A stretch of 64,000 bases of DNA, taken from Zunongwangia endophytica (GTDB taxonomy: Bacteria > Bacteroidota > Bacteroidia > Flavobacteriales > Flavobacteriaceae). The notes beneath the pieces were generated by a model that saw nothing but the letters and a program-made list of their open reading frames with translations, had not been told where the DNA came from and ran no database searches. Below are positions 7,261 to 16,808 of the stretch, piece after piece. The translations under genes and the position numbers were made by a program. The DNA is taken from assembly GCF_030409505.1 (NCBI RefSeq), contig NZ_JAUFPZ010000002.1:3169501-3233500 (forward strand). The letters run 5' to 3'. How positions within the stretch are numbered: position 1 is the first letter of the stretch; each line of letters opens with the position of its first letter.

Positions 7261-10200
7261 ATGAAATATTATATTATTAAAACCTTTGTTTTACTATTTA
7301 TTGCTACCGGAAGTGTTTGGGGACAAAAGCAAGTTTCTGGAACAGTATTAGACGAAAATTCAATCCCAATCCCAGGCGTGACTGTATTGGAAAAAGGGAC
7401 TAAAAATGGAACAGTTACTGATTTTGATGGATTTTACTCCTTAAAACTTGAAACAGATAAACCTGTTTTAAATTTTAGTTTTATAGGTTTCAAAAATCGG
7501 TCTGTTCCAGTAGGAGGTCAGAGTGAGGTGAATTTGACCCTTAAAGAAGACAAAGAATCACTCAATGAAGTGGTTATAATAGGGTACGGAAAAGTGAAAA
7601 AAAGTGATCTTACAGGTGCTGTGTCTTCCATTAGTTCAGAACAATTGCAACGTTTTCCTTCAACTAATGCAGCTGAAGCTATACAAGGACAGGTTGCTGG
7701 ATTATCCATAAGGACTAACTCCAGTGATGCTGAAGGTTCGGGAACGAGTATTCAGATTAGAGGTCGGAACTCCATCTCTGCCTCTAATTCTCCCTTGATA
7801 ATTTTAGATGGTATACCTTATTATGGAAACCTATCAGAAATTAATCCTGTAGATATTCAGTCTATAGACGTACTTAAAGATGCATCTTCAACCGCTATAT
7901 ATGGATCTAGGGGCGCTAATGGTGTAATTATAGTCACTACCAAAAAGGGAAGAATAGGAAAACCGACCATAACCTATGATACTTATTACCGCTTAGATGC
8001 TGTTGGCCATTACCCCGAAATGATGGACGGTCAAAGATTCGGTGAGGCTAAGATAGAATATGGTGAACCATTAACTAATATTGAGCGGAAAAATTATGAT
8101 GCCGGACATACCATAGATTGGATGGACCTTGCTACAAGAACTGGCGAATCTAAACAACATAACCTTTCAGTTCGGGGGGCTTCGGAAAGGGTCAATTACT
8201 ATATATCCGCCGGCATAAACGATAATAAGGGAATAGTGGTTGGAGATGATTTCACAAGAATTAGTTTAAGAACCAATGTCGAAACTGAAATTAATGATTG
8301 GTTAACTTTTGGAACATCCACACAGTTGGGATTTTACGACAGAGATGGTCTTTCAGCGGATGTTGGCAAGGCCTTTGACTCCAATCCCCTGGGAGATGCT
8401 TATAACGAAGATGGATCCTATACTCTGGATTCCTGGGAAGATGCCTTTTGGGCAGCTAATCCTTTAGTGGATACTAATGGAAAAAATAATAATGATACCT
8501 GGAGGGTGATCACCAATAACTATTTTGATATTAAAATTCCTTTTATAGAAGGTCTTTCATATAAATTGAATGTAGGTTATAATTATAGCCATCGTCAATA
8601 TGAACGTTATTACGGAATGGACACTAGAATAGGAAATAAAGTAAATGGAGAGTTATACAATTCGTATCAATATGATAAGGACTGGGTGATAGAAAATATT
8701 CTAAGCTATAATAGGACCTTTGGTAAACATAAACTTTTTCTAACCGGGCTGTATAGTAACCAGGAGAGTACTTACCAATTTAATACGGTTACGGGAAGAG
8801 GTTTTCCAAATGATTTATTAGGGTATTATCAGCAGTCCAATGCTAATTCTTTATCAGGAGATGCTAATTATTCTCAGCGGAACTATGTGTCCCAAATGTT
8901 TAGAAGTAATTATACCTATGATGACCGATATTTAATGACCTTTACGATACGAAGAGATGGTTATTCAGGGTTTGGACAAAATAATAAATTTGGAGTTTTT
9001 CCTTCTTTTGCTCTTGGCTGGAACCTTTCCAACGAAGGGTTTATAAAAAACTCCGAATCTTTAGATTTTTTATCTCAACTCAAACTACGTCTTTCGTACG
9101 GGAAAAATGGTAATGAGGCCATAGCCCCTTACAGTTCATTAGCTCCATTATATCCATTAGCAAATTTGGATGAGAACCACCAAACGCTTGTTGGGTATTA
9201 TCCGCAGAAGCTAGGCAATCCTGAATTGAGCTGGGAAACAACCCGTTCTTTTAATGTTGGTACAGATTTCTCTTTATGGAATAATAGAATCTCTGGAAAT
9301 ATTGATGTCTATTTTTCTAAAACCTCCAATTTGTTGTTGAATAGATCGATACCTGCTTTAAATGGTACAGACCAAATAACAGAAAATGTGGGTGAAACCA
9401 AGAATAGAGGCCTGGATATAAACTTAAACACATTAAATATTTCCACCCTCGACTTCTCTTGGAAAACCAATTTTGTTTTTTCTAGATATCAAAACGAAAT
9501 CGTTAACGTAGGCCTGACGGACGAGAGTGGGAATTATATTGATGATAAAGCTAGTAGATGGTTTATAGGGAAGCCGATAAGTGTGAACTACGATTATTTA
9601 ATTGACGGGGTATGGCAAGTTGATGATTTCAATGACGCGAGTATTCCCGATAGCATGAAAGAAGGCTACAGACCAGGAGATATGAGATACAGAGATGTAG
9701 ACGGGGATGGTGATGTAGATGCCAATGACCAGACAATAATAGGGAGTGCAGTTCCTTCATTTACTACCGGGCTGACAAACGTTATTTCATATAAAAACTT
9801 CTCGTTTAGTTTCTTCTTAAACAGTATCGTTGGTATAGACAGAAGAAACCCAATCCTTAATAATTTTATACCGCAATTACAAAATGTTTATAACATAGTA
9901 GATTATTGGCGGGAAGACAATACCAATACTATATATCCTAAAAATACGCCTGGATCTAATAAATATGACACTGATTTTTTTGATAGTGCTTCATTCGTTA
10001 GACTACAAGATATAACGTTAAGTTACAACTTTGGACAAAACTTATTGGATAAAATTAGAATGGATAATTTTCAAGTATATATAAATTTAAAAAACGTGAA
10101 AACCTGGACAGATTGGGTGGGAGTTGATCCCGAGCATGTTTCTAATGAAGGAAGTCCAATACCGAAGAGCTATTTAATTGGTTTAAAAGCAAATCTATAA
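7261..10200 (+). CDS. SusC-like TonB-dependent outer-membrane transporter
   Basis: A 979-residue outer-membrane transporter that imports an oligomeric substrate with its SusD partner. It has a signal peptide (about 1-21, ending SVWGQ) and then a carboxypeptidase-like regulatory domain (VSGTVLDENSIPIPGV, about 24-100). The plug follows (VVIIGYGKVKKSDLTGAV; SIDVLKDASSTAIYGSRGAN, about 105-230) and then a 22-strand barrel. The start ATG is preceded by an A-rich leader typical of Bacteroidota. It is followed after 43 bp by susD, then an SGNH hydrolase and a DASS symporter in the same direction, making an uptake operon distinct from the starch operon downstream. The substrate cannot be read from the sequence. 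Confidence 0.93.
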   Translation: MKYYIIKTFVLLFIATGSVWGQKQVSGTVLDENSIPIPGVTVLEKGTKNGTVTDFDGFYSLKLETDKPVLNFSFIGFKNRSVPVGGQSEVNLTLKEDKESLNEVVIIGYGKVKKSDLTGAVSSISSEQLQRFPSTNAAEAIQGQVAGLSIRTNSSDAEGSGTSIQIRGRNSISASNSPLIILDGIPYYGNLSEINPVDIQSIDVLKDASSTAIYGSRGANGVIIVTTKKGRIGKPTITYDTYYRLDAVGHYPEMMDGQRFGEAKIEYGEPLTNIERKNYDAGHTIDWMDLATRTGESKQHNLSVRGASERVNYYISAGINDNKGIVVGDDFTRISLRTNVETEINDWLTFGTSTQLGFYDRDGLSADVGKAFDSNPLGDAYNEDGSYTLDSWEDAFWAANPLVDTNGKNNNDTWRVITNNYFDIKIPFIEGLSYKLNVGYNYSHRQYERYYGMDTRIGNKVNGELYNSYQYDKDWVIENILSYNRTFGKHKLFLTGLYSNQESTYQFNTVTGRGFPNDLLGYYQQSNANSLSGDANYSQRNYVSQMFRSNYTYDDRYLMTFTIRRDGYSGFGQNNKFGVFPSFALGWNLSNEGFIKNSESLDFLSQLKLRLSYGKNGNEAIAPYSSLAPLYPLANLDENHQTLVGYYPQKLGNPELSWETTRSFNVGTDFSLWNNRISGNIDVYFSKTSNLLLNRSIPALNGTDQITENVGETKNRGLDINLNTLNISTLDFSWKTNFVFSRYQNEIVNVGLTDESGNYIDDKASRWFIGKPISVNYDYLIDGVWQVDDFNDASIPDSMKEGYRPGDMRYRDVDGDGDVDANDQTIIGSAVPSFTTGLTNVISYKNFSFSFFLNSIVGIDRRNPILNNFIPQLQNVYNIVDYWREDNTNTIYPKNTPGSNKYDTDFFDSASFVRLQDITLSYNFGQNLLDKIRMDNFQVYINLKNVKTWTDWVGVDPEHVSNEGSPIPKSYLIGLKANL

Positions 10201-10243
10201 TATATAAGGGAAAATTAATATATAATTTTAAAAAAAACTTAAA

Positions 10244-11932
10244 ATGAAACTACTCAAAAATTTATTTTTAATCCTTCTTTTCAGTATTTGTATATCCTGC
10301 GATGAAGAAGAGTTCTTAACTGAAGAACCCAGAGACGATATATATGCCGATCAGTTGTACAAGGACTATGAAGGATTTCAAATGGCTCTTAATGCTTCCT
10401 ATGCGTTGGTAAGGGAAGAGTTTTCCTCAACACCTAACACTTCTTTAGCAACACAGGTCTATATGTTATCCGGAACAGACATTGCCTGGAGTCCCAATAC
10501 AAGTGGCACGGATTCAGATTGGTTAAACTGGAGTACTGATTTATCTCCCGATAACGATGCAATAGAAGACATTTTTATGTGGTTATCCCGAGAAATTAAT
10601 TCTGTCAACAAAATAATTGCCAGAGCCGAAAATCCTGATATAGACTGGCAAGGAGCGGATGAAAATGAAGATCTCAAAAGGAAGAACGAAATTATTGCCC
10701 ATGCTCGTTTATTAAGAGCCTGGGCCTATAGGCATCTTACCTATCTTTATAATGATGTTCCTTTAAATCTAGACGAAATTGACGGATCCAATTATAAGAC
10801 TGATTGGGAAAGAAAACCAGTTGCTGAGGTGAGAGCTCAGATGATAGAGGATTTAATTTTCGCAAAGGATCATTTACCGTGGCGATACCCTAATCCGAGC
10901 AGAGCTAACAAAGCAGTAGCCATGCATTATTTAGCAGAAACCTACTGCGCTATGAACCAGTATGAAAAAGCCGTTACTGAAGCTATGAACGTTATAAATA
11001 ATTCTAACTATTCATTGGTAACAAGCCGTTTTGGAGAAAATGCTTCCAATCCTGGAAATCTTTTTATCGATATGTTTCGTGAACCTTTTTATGCAAGCGG
11101 GAATACAGAGACTTTATGGGGTTTTTTAAATATTGAAGAGGATGTGAACCCTGAAGGAAACTTCCCTAACCGAATTAGAGATCAATATTATTCCTACTAT
11201 AGTAATGCTGCTCCTGTAAAGAACTATATGAATAATAATAACGTCTCTACAGATAATCAGTTGAAAGTATATGTATACAATGGCGGAAAAGGAGCACAAA
11301 GAGCGGCTATAACCCCGTGGGCATATGACTTATATGAAAGTGAAGATATAAGATCAGATGAATTTTCAATGGCAAAATATATCACTTTTCCCAATTTGAA
11401 TAATTCCTCAGAAGTTGATACACTCCTTTATACCCATACCACCATTTTTGAAGATCAGTTTTTTCAGACTGAAAAGGAAGAGGGAACCGGAGGCGCAAGT
11501 GCTGAATGGCCTTTCACAAAGAAGTGGGATTATGTCAACCTCTCCGATCCTAAAGGGGTGAACTCTTACAATGATTTTATATACCTAAGATTAGCCGAAA
11601 CGTATTTAGTATTAGCCGAAGCGCAATTGGGGAATGGAGAGCCAGAAGCTGCCCGTAAAACTCTAAATATTTTAAGAAATAGGTCCAGCGCTTCTGAATA
11701 TACCGGTATGGTAGACATAGATTTCATTCTAGATGAGCGCGCTAGAGAGCTCTTTGGTGAAGTGCCCAGAAGGCATGCATTAATTAGGACAGGTAAATTT
11801 TTAGAAAGAGCTAGAGCCCATAATAGGTACATGTTTTACCACCTAAAAGATTATCATGTTTTTTGGCCCATACCTCAATCCGTTATAGACTCTAATACGG
11901 GATCTACTATGGAGCAAAACCCTGGTTACTAA
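10244..11932 (+). CDS. SusD/RagB-type outer-membrane lipoprotein
   Basis: A 562-residue surface glycan-binding lipoprotein that acts as the lid of the SusC channel. The lipobox is in FSICISCDEEEF, with the lipidated cysteine at about residue 19. The sequence has the SusD alpha-helical TPR-like fold signatures, HARLLRAWAYRHLTYLYNDVPL and the C-terminal LRLAETYLVLAEAQL, and ends with MEQNPGY as most family members do. It lies 43 bp after its SusC partner and 23 bp before the SGNH hydrolase gene. Confidence 0.93.
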   Translation: MKLLKNLFLILLFSICISCDEEEFLTEEPRDDIYADQLYKDYEGFQMALNASYALVREEFSSTPNTSLATQVYMLSGTDIAWSPNTSGTDSDWLNWSTDLSPDNDAIEDIFMWLSREINSVNKIIARAENPDIDWQGADENEDLKRKNEIIAHARLLRAWAYRHLTYLYNDVPLNLDEIDGSNYKTDWERKPVAEVRAQMIEDLIFAKDHLPWRYPNPSRANKAVAMHYLAETYCAMNQYEKAVTEAMNVINNSNYSLVTSRFGENASNPGNLFIDMFREPFYASGNTETLWGFLNIEEDVNPEGNFPNRIRDQYYSYYSNAAPVKNYMNNNNVSTDNQLKVYVYNGGKGAQRAAITPWAYDLYESEDIRSDEFSMAKYITFPNLNNSSEVDTLLYTHTTIFEDQFFQTEKEEGTGGASAEWPFTKKWDYVNLSDPKGVNSYNDFIYLRLAETYLVLAEAQLGNGEPEAARKTLNILRNRSSASEYTGMVDIDFILDERARELFGEVPRRHALIRTGKFLERARAHNRYMFYHLKDYHVFWPIPQSVIDSNTGSTMEQNPGY

Positions 11933-11955
11933 TTTAACTTTCAAAAATTTCAAAA

Positions 11956-12714
11956 ATGAAACTTCTTAAAAAAGGAATTTTAATAATCTTTTTAATACCT
12001 ATTTCTCTTTTTTCTCAAATTGAAGAGCCCCATAAAGTGCTGATGGTTGGTAATAGTTTTACTTATTTCTGGAATATGCCTCAAATGGTTGAAGCCATGG
12101 CAGAACATCAGGATATAAATCTTGAGACTTCGCAGTCTACAGTTGGAGGAAGCAACCTGGAACAACACTGGAAAAAACAAAAAGGTACTCAAACCAGAAA
12201 GATTCTTGATAAAGAGAAATTTGATATTGTGGTATTACAGGACCATAGCATGAGTACCATCGAGGCTCCTGAAAGGTTTACAACTTACTCGACTAAACTT
12301 ATCGACCTTATTAATGAAAATGACGCAAAACCATTGCTTTCTATGACCTGGGCTTATGATTCTAACCCGCTAATGCAGGAGGGTATTAGTTCTTCTTATA
12401 TAGAATTGGGAAGAGAAACAGGTGTAAAAGTGGTTCCAGTCGGGACTATCTTTATGCAGGCTCAAAAAGCAAGACCAAATCTTAAAATATACTTTGATGA
12501 TAAGCATCCTTCTTCTGATGGATCTTATCTAATAGCCCTTATTTATTACAAGTATTTAACTGGCAATTCGGTGAAGGATATTCCAAACCGCCTAGTAACA
12601 GAAGATTCGGAAGGAGACCAATTATACCTAAGTTTTGTGCTACCGGAAACCGGAGTATTTCTAAGGCAACTAGTGGATGATTTCGATATGGAATCGTTTA
12701 AAAAAGCACATTAA
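11956..12714 (+). CDS. Secreted SGNH-type hydrolase/esterase
   Basis: A 252-residue protein with a signal peptide (about 1-21, ISLFSQ). It carries the block I serine motif VLMVGNSFTYFW and a C-terminal DDKHPSSDGSYL, the Asp-x-x-His block of the SGNH/GDSL hydrolases. Together they supply the Ser and Asp-His of the catalytic triad. A second conserved segment, DIVVLQDHS, matches block III. The gene is in the SusCD operon and overlaps the next gene by one base (TAATG). It probably removes an ester group from the imported or surface-bound substrate in the periplasm. The acyl group is unknown. Confidence 0.75.
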   Translation: MKLLKKGILIIFLIPISLFSQIEEPHKVLMVGNSFTYFWNMPQMVEAMAEHQDINLETSQSTVGGSNLEQHWKKQKGTQTRKILDKEKFDIVVLQDHSMSTIEAPERFTTYSTKLIDLINENDAKPLLSMTWAYDSNPLMQEGISSSYIELGRETGVKVVPVGTIFMQAQKARPNLKIYFDDKHPSSDGSYLIALIYYKYLTGNSVKDIPNRLVTEDSEGDQLYLSFVLPETGVFLRQLVDDFDMESFKKAH

Positions 12715-14192
12715 TGAAGGTAGGTAAAAATATATTTTTGATCCTTGGGCCAGTCCTTTTTTTAGTCCTTCAAAGCATTGGTGGTCCGAAAGGAATGCCA
12801 GAAACCGCTTATGATGTACTATGCGCTACGATTTGGATTGCATTATGGTGGGTGACAGAAGCAGTCCCTATAGCTGTTACCGCCCTACTTCCCATAGTTT
12901 TGTTTCCATTAACAGGAGCTCTTGATCTTTCAACGACAACAGCTTCTTATGGCCATAAATATATCTTCCTGTATATGGGAGGATTTATTCTGGCTATTGC
13001 AATAGAAAAGTGGAATCTACATAAACGCATGGCACTTCATATTATAAAAGTTATTGGAACCAATGTTAAGAACATCATTCTCGGCTTTATGGTAGCGACC
13101 GCATTTTTATCTATGTGGATATCTAACACAGCTACTTCAGTAATGATGCTTCCAATTGGGATGTCTATTGTTTCGCAGTTAAAAGATAATCCGTCTACAA
13201 AAATGGATGAGAATAAGCTCTTTGGTAAAGCTCTGATGTTGAGCATTGCTTATAGTGCATCTATTGGTGGTATTGCTACCTTAATTGGTACTCCTCCTAA
13301 CCTGGTATTTGCAGGTTATATTCAAGAGGTCTATAATATTGACATTTCCTTTTTTCAATGGCTTAAATTTGGACTTCCTATTTCTATCTTACTACTTTTG
13401 ATTGCCTGGTTCTATATAACACATGTAGCTTTCAACTTTAAACAAAAAGAATTTCCGGGAGGACAACAGGAAATTGATCGGCTTATTACTGAATTAGGAC
13501 CAATGAAGCGGGAAGAAAAAATTGTCCTGAGTGTATTTGTAATAACGGCAATATGCTGGATTACAAGGTCTTTTATTCTGGAAAAACTTCTACCGGGGAT
13601 AGATGATACAATTATCGCTATAATTGCTGGAATTACAATTTTCACTTTAAATTCAGGCAAAGAAGGCAAACCTATTATAAATTGGGAAGAAGCTGTAAAA
13701 ATACCTTGGGGAATTATATTACTTTTTGGAGGTGGTATGGCTTTGGCCTCAGGATTTCAGGTTACCGGACTTGCAGAATGGTTTGGTACTCAAATGACTT
13801 TACTTAATGCCTTGCCATTATTATTGCTAATTCTAATTGTCATATTCAGTGTGAATTTTATAACAGAGCTTACTTCAAATCTGGCAACCACAGCAATGCT
13901 TTTGCCAATTCTGGCTCCTATTGCTTTAAAGTTAGATTTGAACCCTTATATGCTTTTAGTATCAACAACGGTTGCGGCATCATGCGCATTTATGCTACCT
14001 GTTGCCACACCACCAAATGCTGTAGTATTTGGTTCAGGATATCTTAGAATACCAGACATGGTCAAAACTGGGATTTGGATGAATTTAATATCTATTCTGA
14101 TTCTTACCACGGCAGTTTATTTATTATTACCGTTTGTATGGGATTTTGACCCCTTAGGATACAATGAAAAATTTATTACCCAAAAACCATAA
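12714..14192 (+). CDS. DASS-family (SLC13) sodium-coupled carboxylate/sulfate symporter
   Basis: A 492-residue inner-membrane protein with about 11-12 hydrophobic segments. It has the two substrate/sodium-binding motifs of the divalent-anion:Na+ symporters: SNTATSVMMLPIG at about residue 138 and ELTSNLATTAMLLPI at about residue 383. TEAVPIAVTALLPIV near the N-terminus is also typical. The start ATG overlaps the upstream stop codon by one base, implying translational coupling to the esterase. Coupling to an esterase and to pckA on the same element suggests uptake of a C4-dicarboxylate freed from an esterified substrate. That role is inference. Confidence 0.88.
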   Translation: MKVGKNIFLILGPVLFLVLQSIGGPKGMPETAYDVLCATIWIALWWVTEAVPIAVTALLPIVLFPLTGALDLSTTTASYGHKYIFLYMGGFILAIAIEKWNLHKRMALHIIKVIGTNVKNIILGFMVATAFLSMWISNTATSVMMLPIGMSIVSQLKDNPSTKMDENKLFGKALMLSIAYSASIGGIATLIGTPPNLVFAGYIQEVYNIDISFFQWLKFGLPISILLLLIAWFYITHVAFNFKQKEFPGGQQEIDRLITELGPMKREEKIVLSVFVITAICWITRSFILEKLLPGIDDTIIAIIAGITIFTLNSGKEGKPIINWEEAVKIPWGIILLFGGGMALASGFQVTGLAEWFGTQMTLLNALPLLLLILIVIFSVNFITELTSNLATTAMLLPILAPIALKLDLNPYMLLVSTTVAASCAFMLPVATPPNAVVFGSGYLRIPDMVKTGIWMNLISILILTTAVYLLLPFVWDFDPLGYNEKFITQKP

Positions 14193-14881
14193 TCTAGTTC
14201 AATTCTCTCAAAATTAATAGGTAATGAAAATTATTATAAATCTAATCTAGGGTACTTTTAAGTTATAGTGTTTTGGTCTACATTTTCTCGGTTTTCCCGG
14301 CTTATTTAAATGATGAACTAATATAACCGATGATGGAGTCCTGAGATTGCTAAGACAGAATATTGGTGAAGATGAATTTATGAATGGACCTGAAAAATAT
14401 TTCGGTAGAATCTCCATCAACACTTATCTTCTTCAATATCCTTAATAGTTTTACTCGGGACTAGTGGAGACATAGATTTTACCGCTGTAACTACTTATAC
14501 TCAAGGTTCAGCATGTATTTATCCAATTTGCAAATTGATTAGCCATGAGGTTGTTTAAAAATTGAAAAAATGTTTAGGCAACCTCTTTAATAGTATAATG
14601 AAAAAATTGAATATAGTATTCGAATCCTAACTATTACAGTTGTATATTAATTTCAATATAGGGCACTATGCAAATGCCATATTTAATTCTACTGAGTTTA
14701 AAGATTTTCTTTCAGAATAAAATAATATCTATTTGATTTAGGAGTTTTTATTAATTACATACTTTGTAACATAGGAAGCAATAGACCTACCTTATATTTC
14801 ATTTTAAAAATTATTGTTGCGAATCTTTATTACAACTTATACTAAATCTAATATTTCTAAAACGATAAAAAACTATAAATG
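14193..14881. other. 689-bp gene-free gap between two convergent transcription units
   Basis: No convincing gene. A short frame at about 14351-14443 (containing GEDEFMNGPEKYFGRIS) could be the tail of a decayed gene. GAGGTTG at about 14546 and CAACCTC at about 14579, followed by TTT, could pair into a long-loop hairpin, probably a terminator for the symporter operon. The rest is AT-rich without recognised motifs. Confidence 0.4.
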
Positions 14882-16504
14882 TTATAATCTCTTTATCTCC
14901 ATTACCTTTTGTTCAAAGCTTTCTCTGTAGTTGGAGCTGCTTTTAAGCCTTGTTTTGTATGAATAAACTGTGGATAGAGAAACATCTAGAAAATCTGCAA
15001 TTTGTTTATTGTCTTGGATGCCTAATCTATATAGAGCAAAAATTCTTAATTCGGTATTTAACAGCTCTTCTTTTTTTAAATTTCTTTGTTGATCTTTAGG
15101 AAAAAGTTTATTAAAGCTCTCTATAAAGTCAGGAAATAATTGTAGAAAAACTTCATCAAACTGATTGAATAGTGCTACCCTTTCTTGTTTTACACTATAA
15201 TTTTTCATCATTTTAAGTAGTTCATCTGATTTTTTGGTTTGAATTCTTAAAATAGTGGTTTTTTGTAAACTTTCTATTTTGCCAATGAGATGTGAAGTTA
15301 TGCGTAGGAAATAGGTAATATAATCCTGCTTTATAGTATCAGATTCAAGCAAACTAAGATTTACTTTTTTTAAGCGTTCATTATTTTTTGCCAATTCCTT
15401 TCTAGCAATTTTCTTTTCCTTTAGCTGTTTGAAGGTTAAGGCTATAAAAATTAATGTTATTAAGGTTAAGAATGCAAGCAGATATACTGTTGTGCGTAAA
15501 CTTTCATTTTTTTGTTCTACTTTAAGAAGCTGAGCACTTTCAATTATGGGAAGAATAGAGGATATTTGGTTCTTTCGATGCCGGGCATCGTAAAAATTTG
15601 CATCATCTAGAGCAATTTTTACATAATAGTTAGCTTTTTTTAAATATCCTTTTTGAAAAAGTTTATCCGCTAAATTTCTTAAAGCAGTATTTTCTTTAGT
15701 AGCACTTTTTATATCTGAAATTGCTGCAAGAATAAGATATTTATTGGCCAAGTTATCATTTCCTAACCGGTCGTATATATAACTAAGGCTAGATGTAGCG
15801 ATAGCATATAGGTTAGGATTTAAATCAAAATTTTCAATCCATTTGAGATATGAAGTTTCTGCTCCCTTCCAGTTTTGTTCCTTAAGTTTTATCAAACTTT
15901 TTGACTGCCAATATCTTGAGGAATTAGCAGTGCAGTATTTGAGAGATACCTTTAATAGAGCTATTCCTTTTCTAACATAATCTAATTGAAACCTTTTATC
16001 GTCATTGTAATCGGCAAGGTCAAAATATAATCTAGCATATGTATAATAGTATTGGTATTTGTCTTTTTCAATTAGTGTTTCGGGGCTTATAATTTGAAGT
16101 GTGTCGGCAGCTTCTTTAAAGAGGCCGGCGGAAAGCAATATAAATCCTTCATTGATTCTTGAATGAGCCAATTTGCTGCTATCTTTTATTCTTATTGCTA
16201 AATTTTTTGCATTCGTTAAGAAATAATATGCGGAATCATATTTATACGATTCATACTCTTTGAATAACTCAAGATTTGCTTTATAAATATTGGTGGAATC
16301 TCCCAGTAGCTGTTTCCGTTCAAGGTCTTCTTTTAATAAATTAATTCTTTGATCTTTTTTCTTTTCATATTGTTCTCTATCTATAACCATCTTATCCAAA
16401 TCACTATAACTGAGTGAATCTATCTTCTGTGCATATGTTGATGTACAAAAAAGGAATAGTGATAAAAGGAAGAAGATTTTAGAAATTTTGGTTTTAGCGC
16501 CCAT
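14882..16504 (-). CDS. susR: SusR-like membrane-spanning transcription regulator (TPR, TM, LuxR-like HTH)
   Basis: A 540-residue protein, close to the length of Bacteroides SusR. It has a signal peptide (about 1-25), a periplasmic TPR-like helical domain (about 26-325), one transmembrane helix (about 335-355, TTVYLLAFLTLITLIFIAL) and a coiled-coil linker. The C-terminal cytoplasmic domain ends with LNTELRIFALYRLGIQDNKQ and ADFLDVSLSTVYSYKTRLK, a LuxR-type helix-turn-helix. SusR-family proteins sense maltose or starch oligosaccharides and activate sus genes. The gene is divergent from the starch susC gene with a 304-bp shared control region, which supports that role. Family placement is from recognised architecture, not a search. 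Confidence 0.78.
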   Translation of the reverse strand: MGAKTKISKIFFLLSLFLFCTSTYAQKIDSLSYSDLDKMVIDREQYEKKKDQRINLLKEDLERKQLLGDSTNIYKANLELFKEYESYKYDSAYYFLTNAKNLAIRIKDSSKLAHSRINEGFILLSAGLFKEAADTLQIISPETLIEKDKYQYYYTYARLYFDLADYNDDKRFQLDYVRKGIALLKVSLKYCTANSSRYWQSKSLIKLKEQNWKGAETSYLKWIENFDLNPNLYAIATSSLSYIYDRLGNDNLANKYLILAAISDIKSATKENTALRNLADKLFQKGYLKKANYYVKIALDDANFYDARHRKNQISSILPIIESAQLLKVEQKNESLRTTVYLLAFLTLITLIFIALTFKQLKEKKIARKELAKNNERLKKVNLSLLESDTIKQDYITYFLRITSHLIGKIESLQKTTILRIQTKKSDELLKMMKNYSVKQERVALFNQFDEVFLQLFPDFIESFNKLFPKDQQRNLKKEELLNTELRIFALYRLGIQDNKQIADFLDVSLSTVYSYKTRLKSSSNYRESFEQKVMEIKRL

Positions 16505-16753
16505 ATTTTATGAAATGGATTTTAAGAAGTTTATTATTTGAGAATTTAACAATAATAGGCAATAAAAACTTAAAACATTACGCGCGTGCCTACTTATCAA
16601 GCTTTATTATCACTTGATTTTTCTATACTGTAAAAATATATAAAATACTAATAAACAGTTTTATATGTGTTTTTTTGAAGTTGAAAATACTTGATATTTT
16701 ATGGAACAATATAATAGAAAGAATACCCCCTTTACATTTACAATTAATTAACC

Positions 16754-16765
16754 GAAAACGTTTTC
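16754..16765. promoter_or_regulatory. LacI-type palindromic operator upstream of starch susC
   Basis: GAAAACGTTTTC is a perfect 12-bp palindrome with the central CG typical of LacI/CcpA-family operators. It lies 43 bp before the susC ATG at 16809. No LacI-family gene is in the window, so the regulator would be encoded elsewhere in the host. Confidence 0.6.
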
Positions 16766-16808
16766 ATAAATTTTTTATCAGGTTTACTATCAAATAAAAA
16801 TAAATTCT

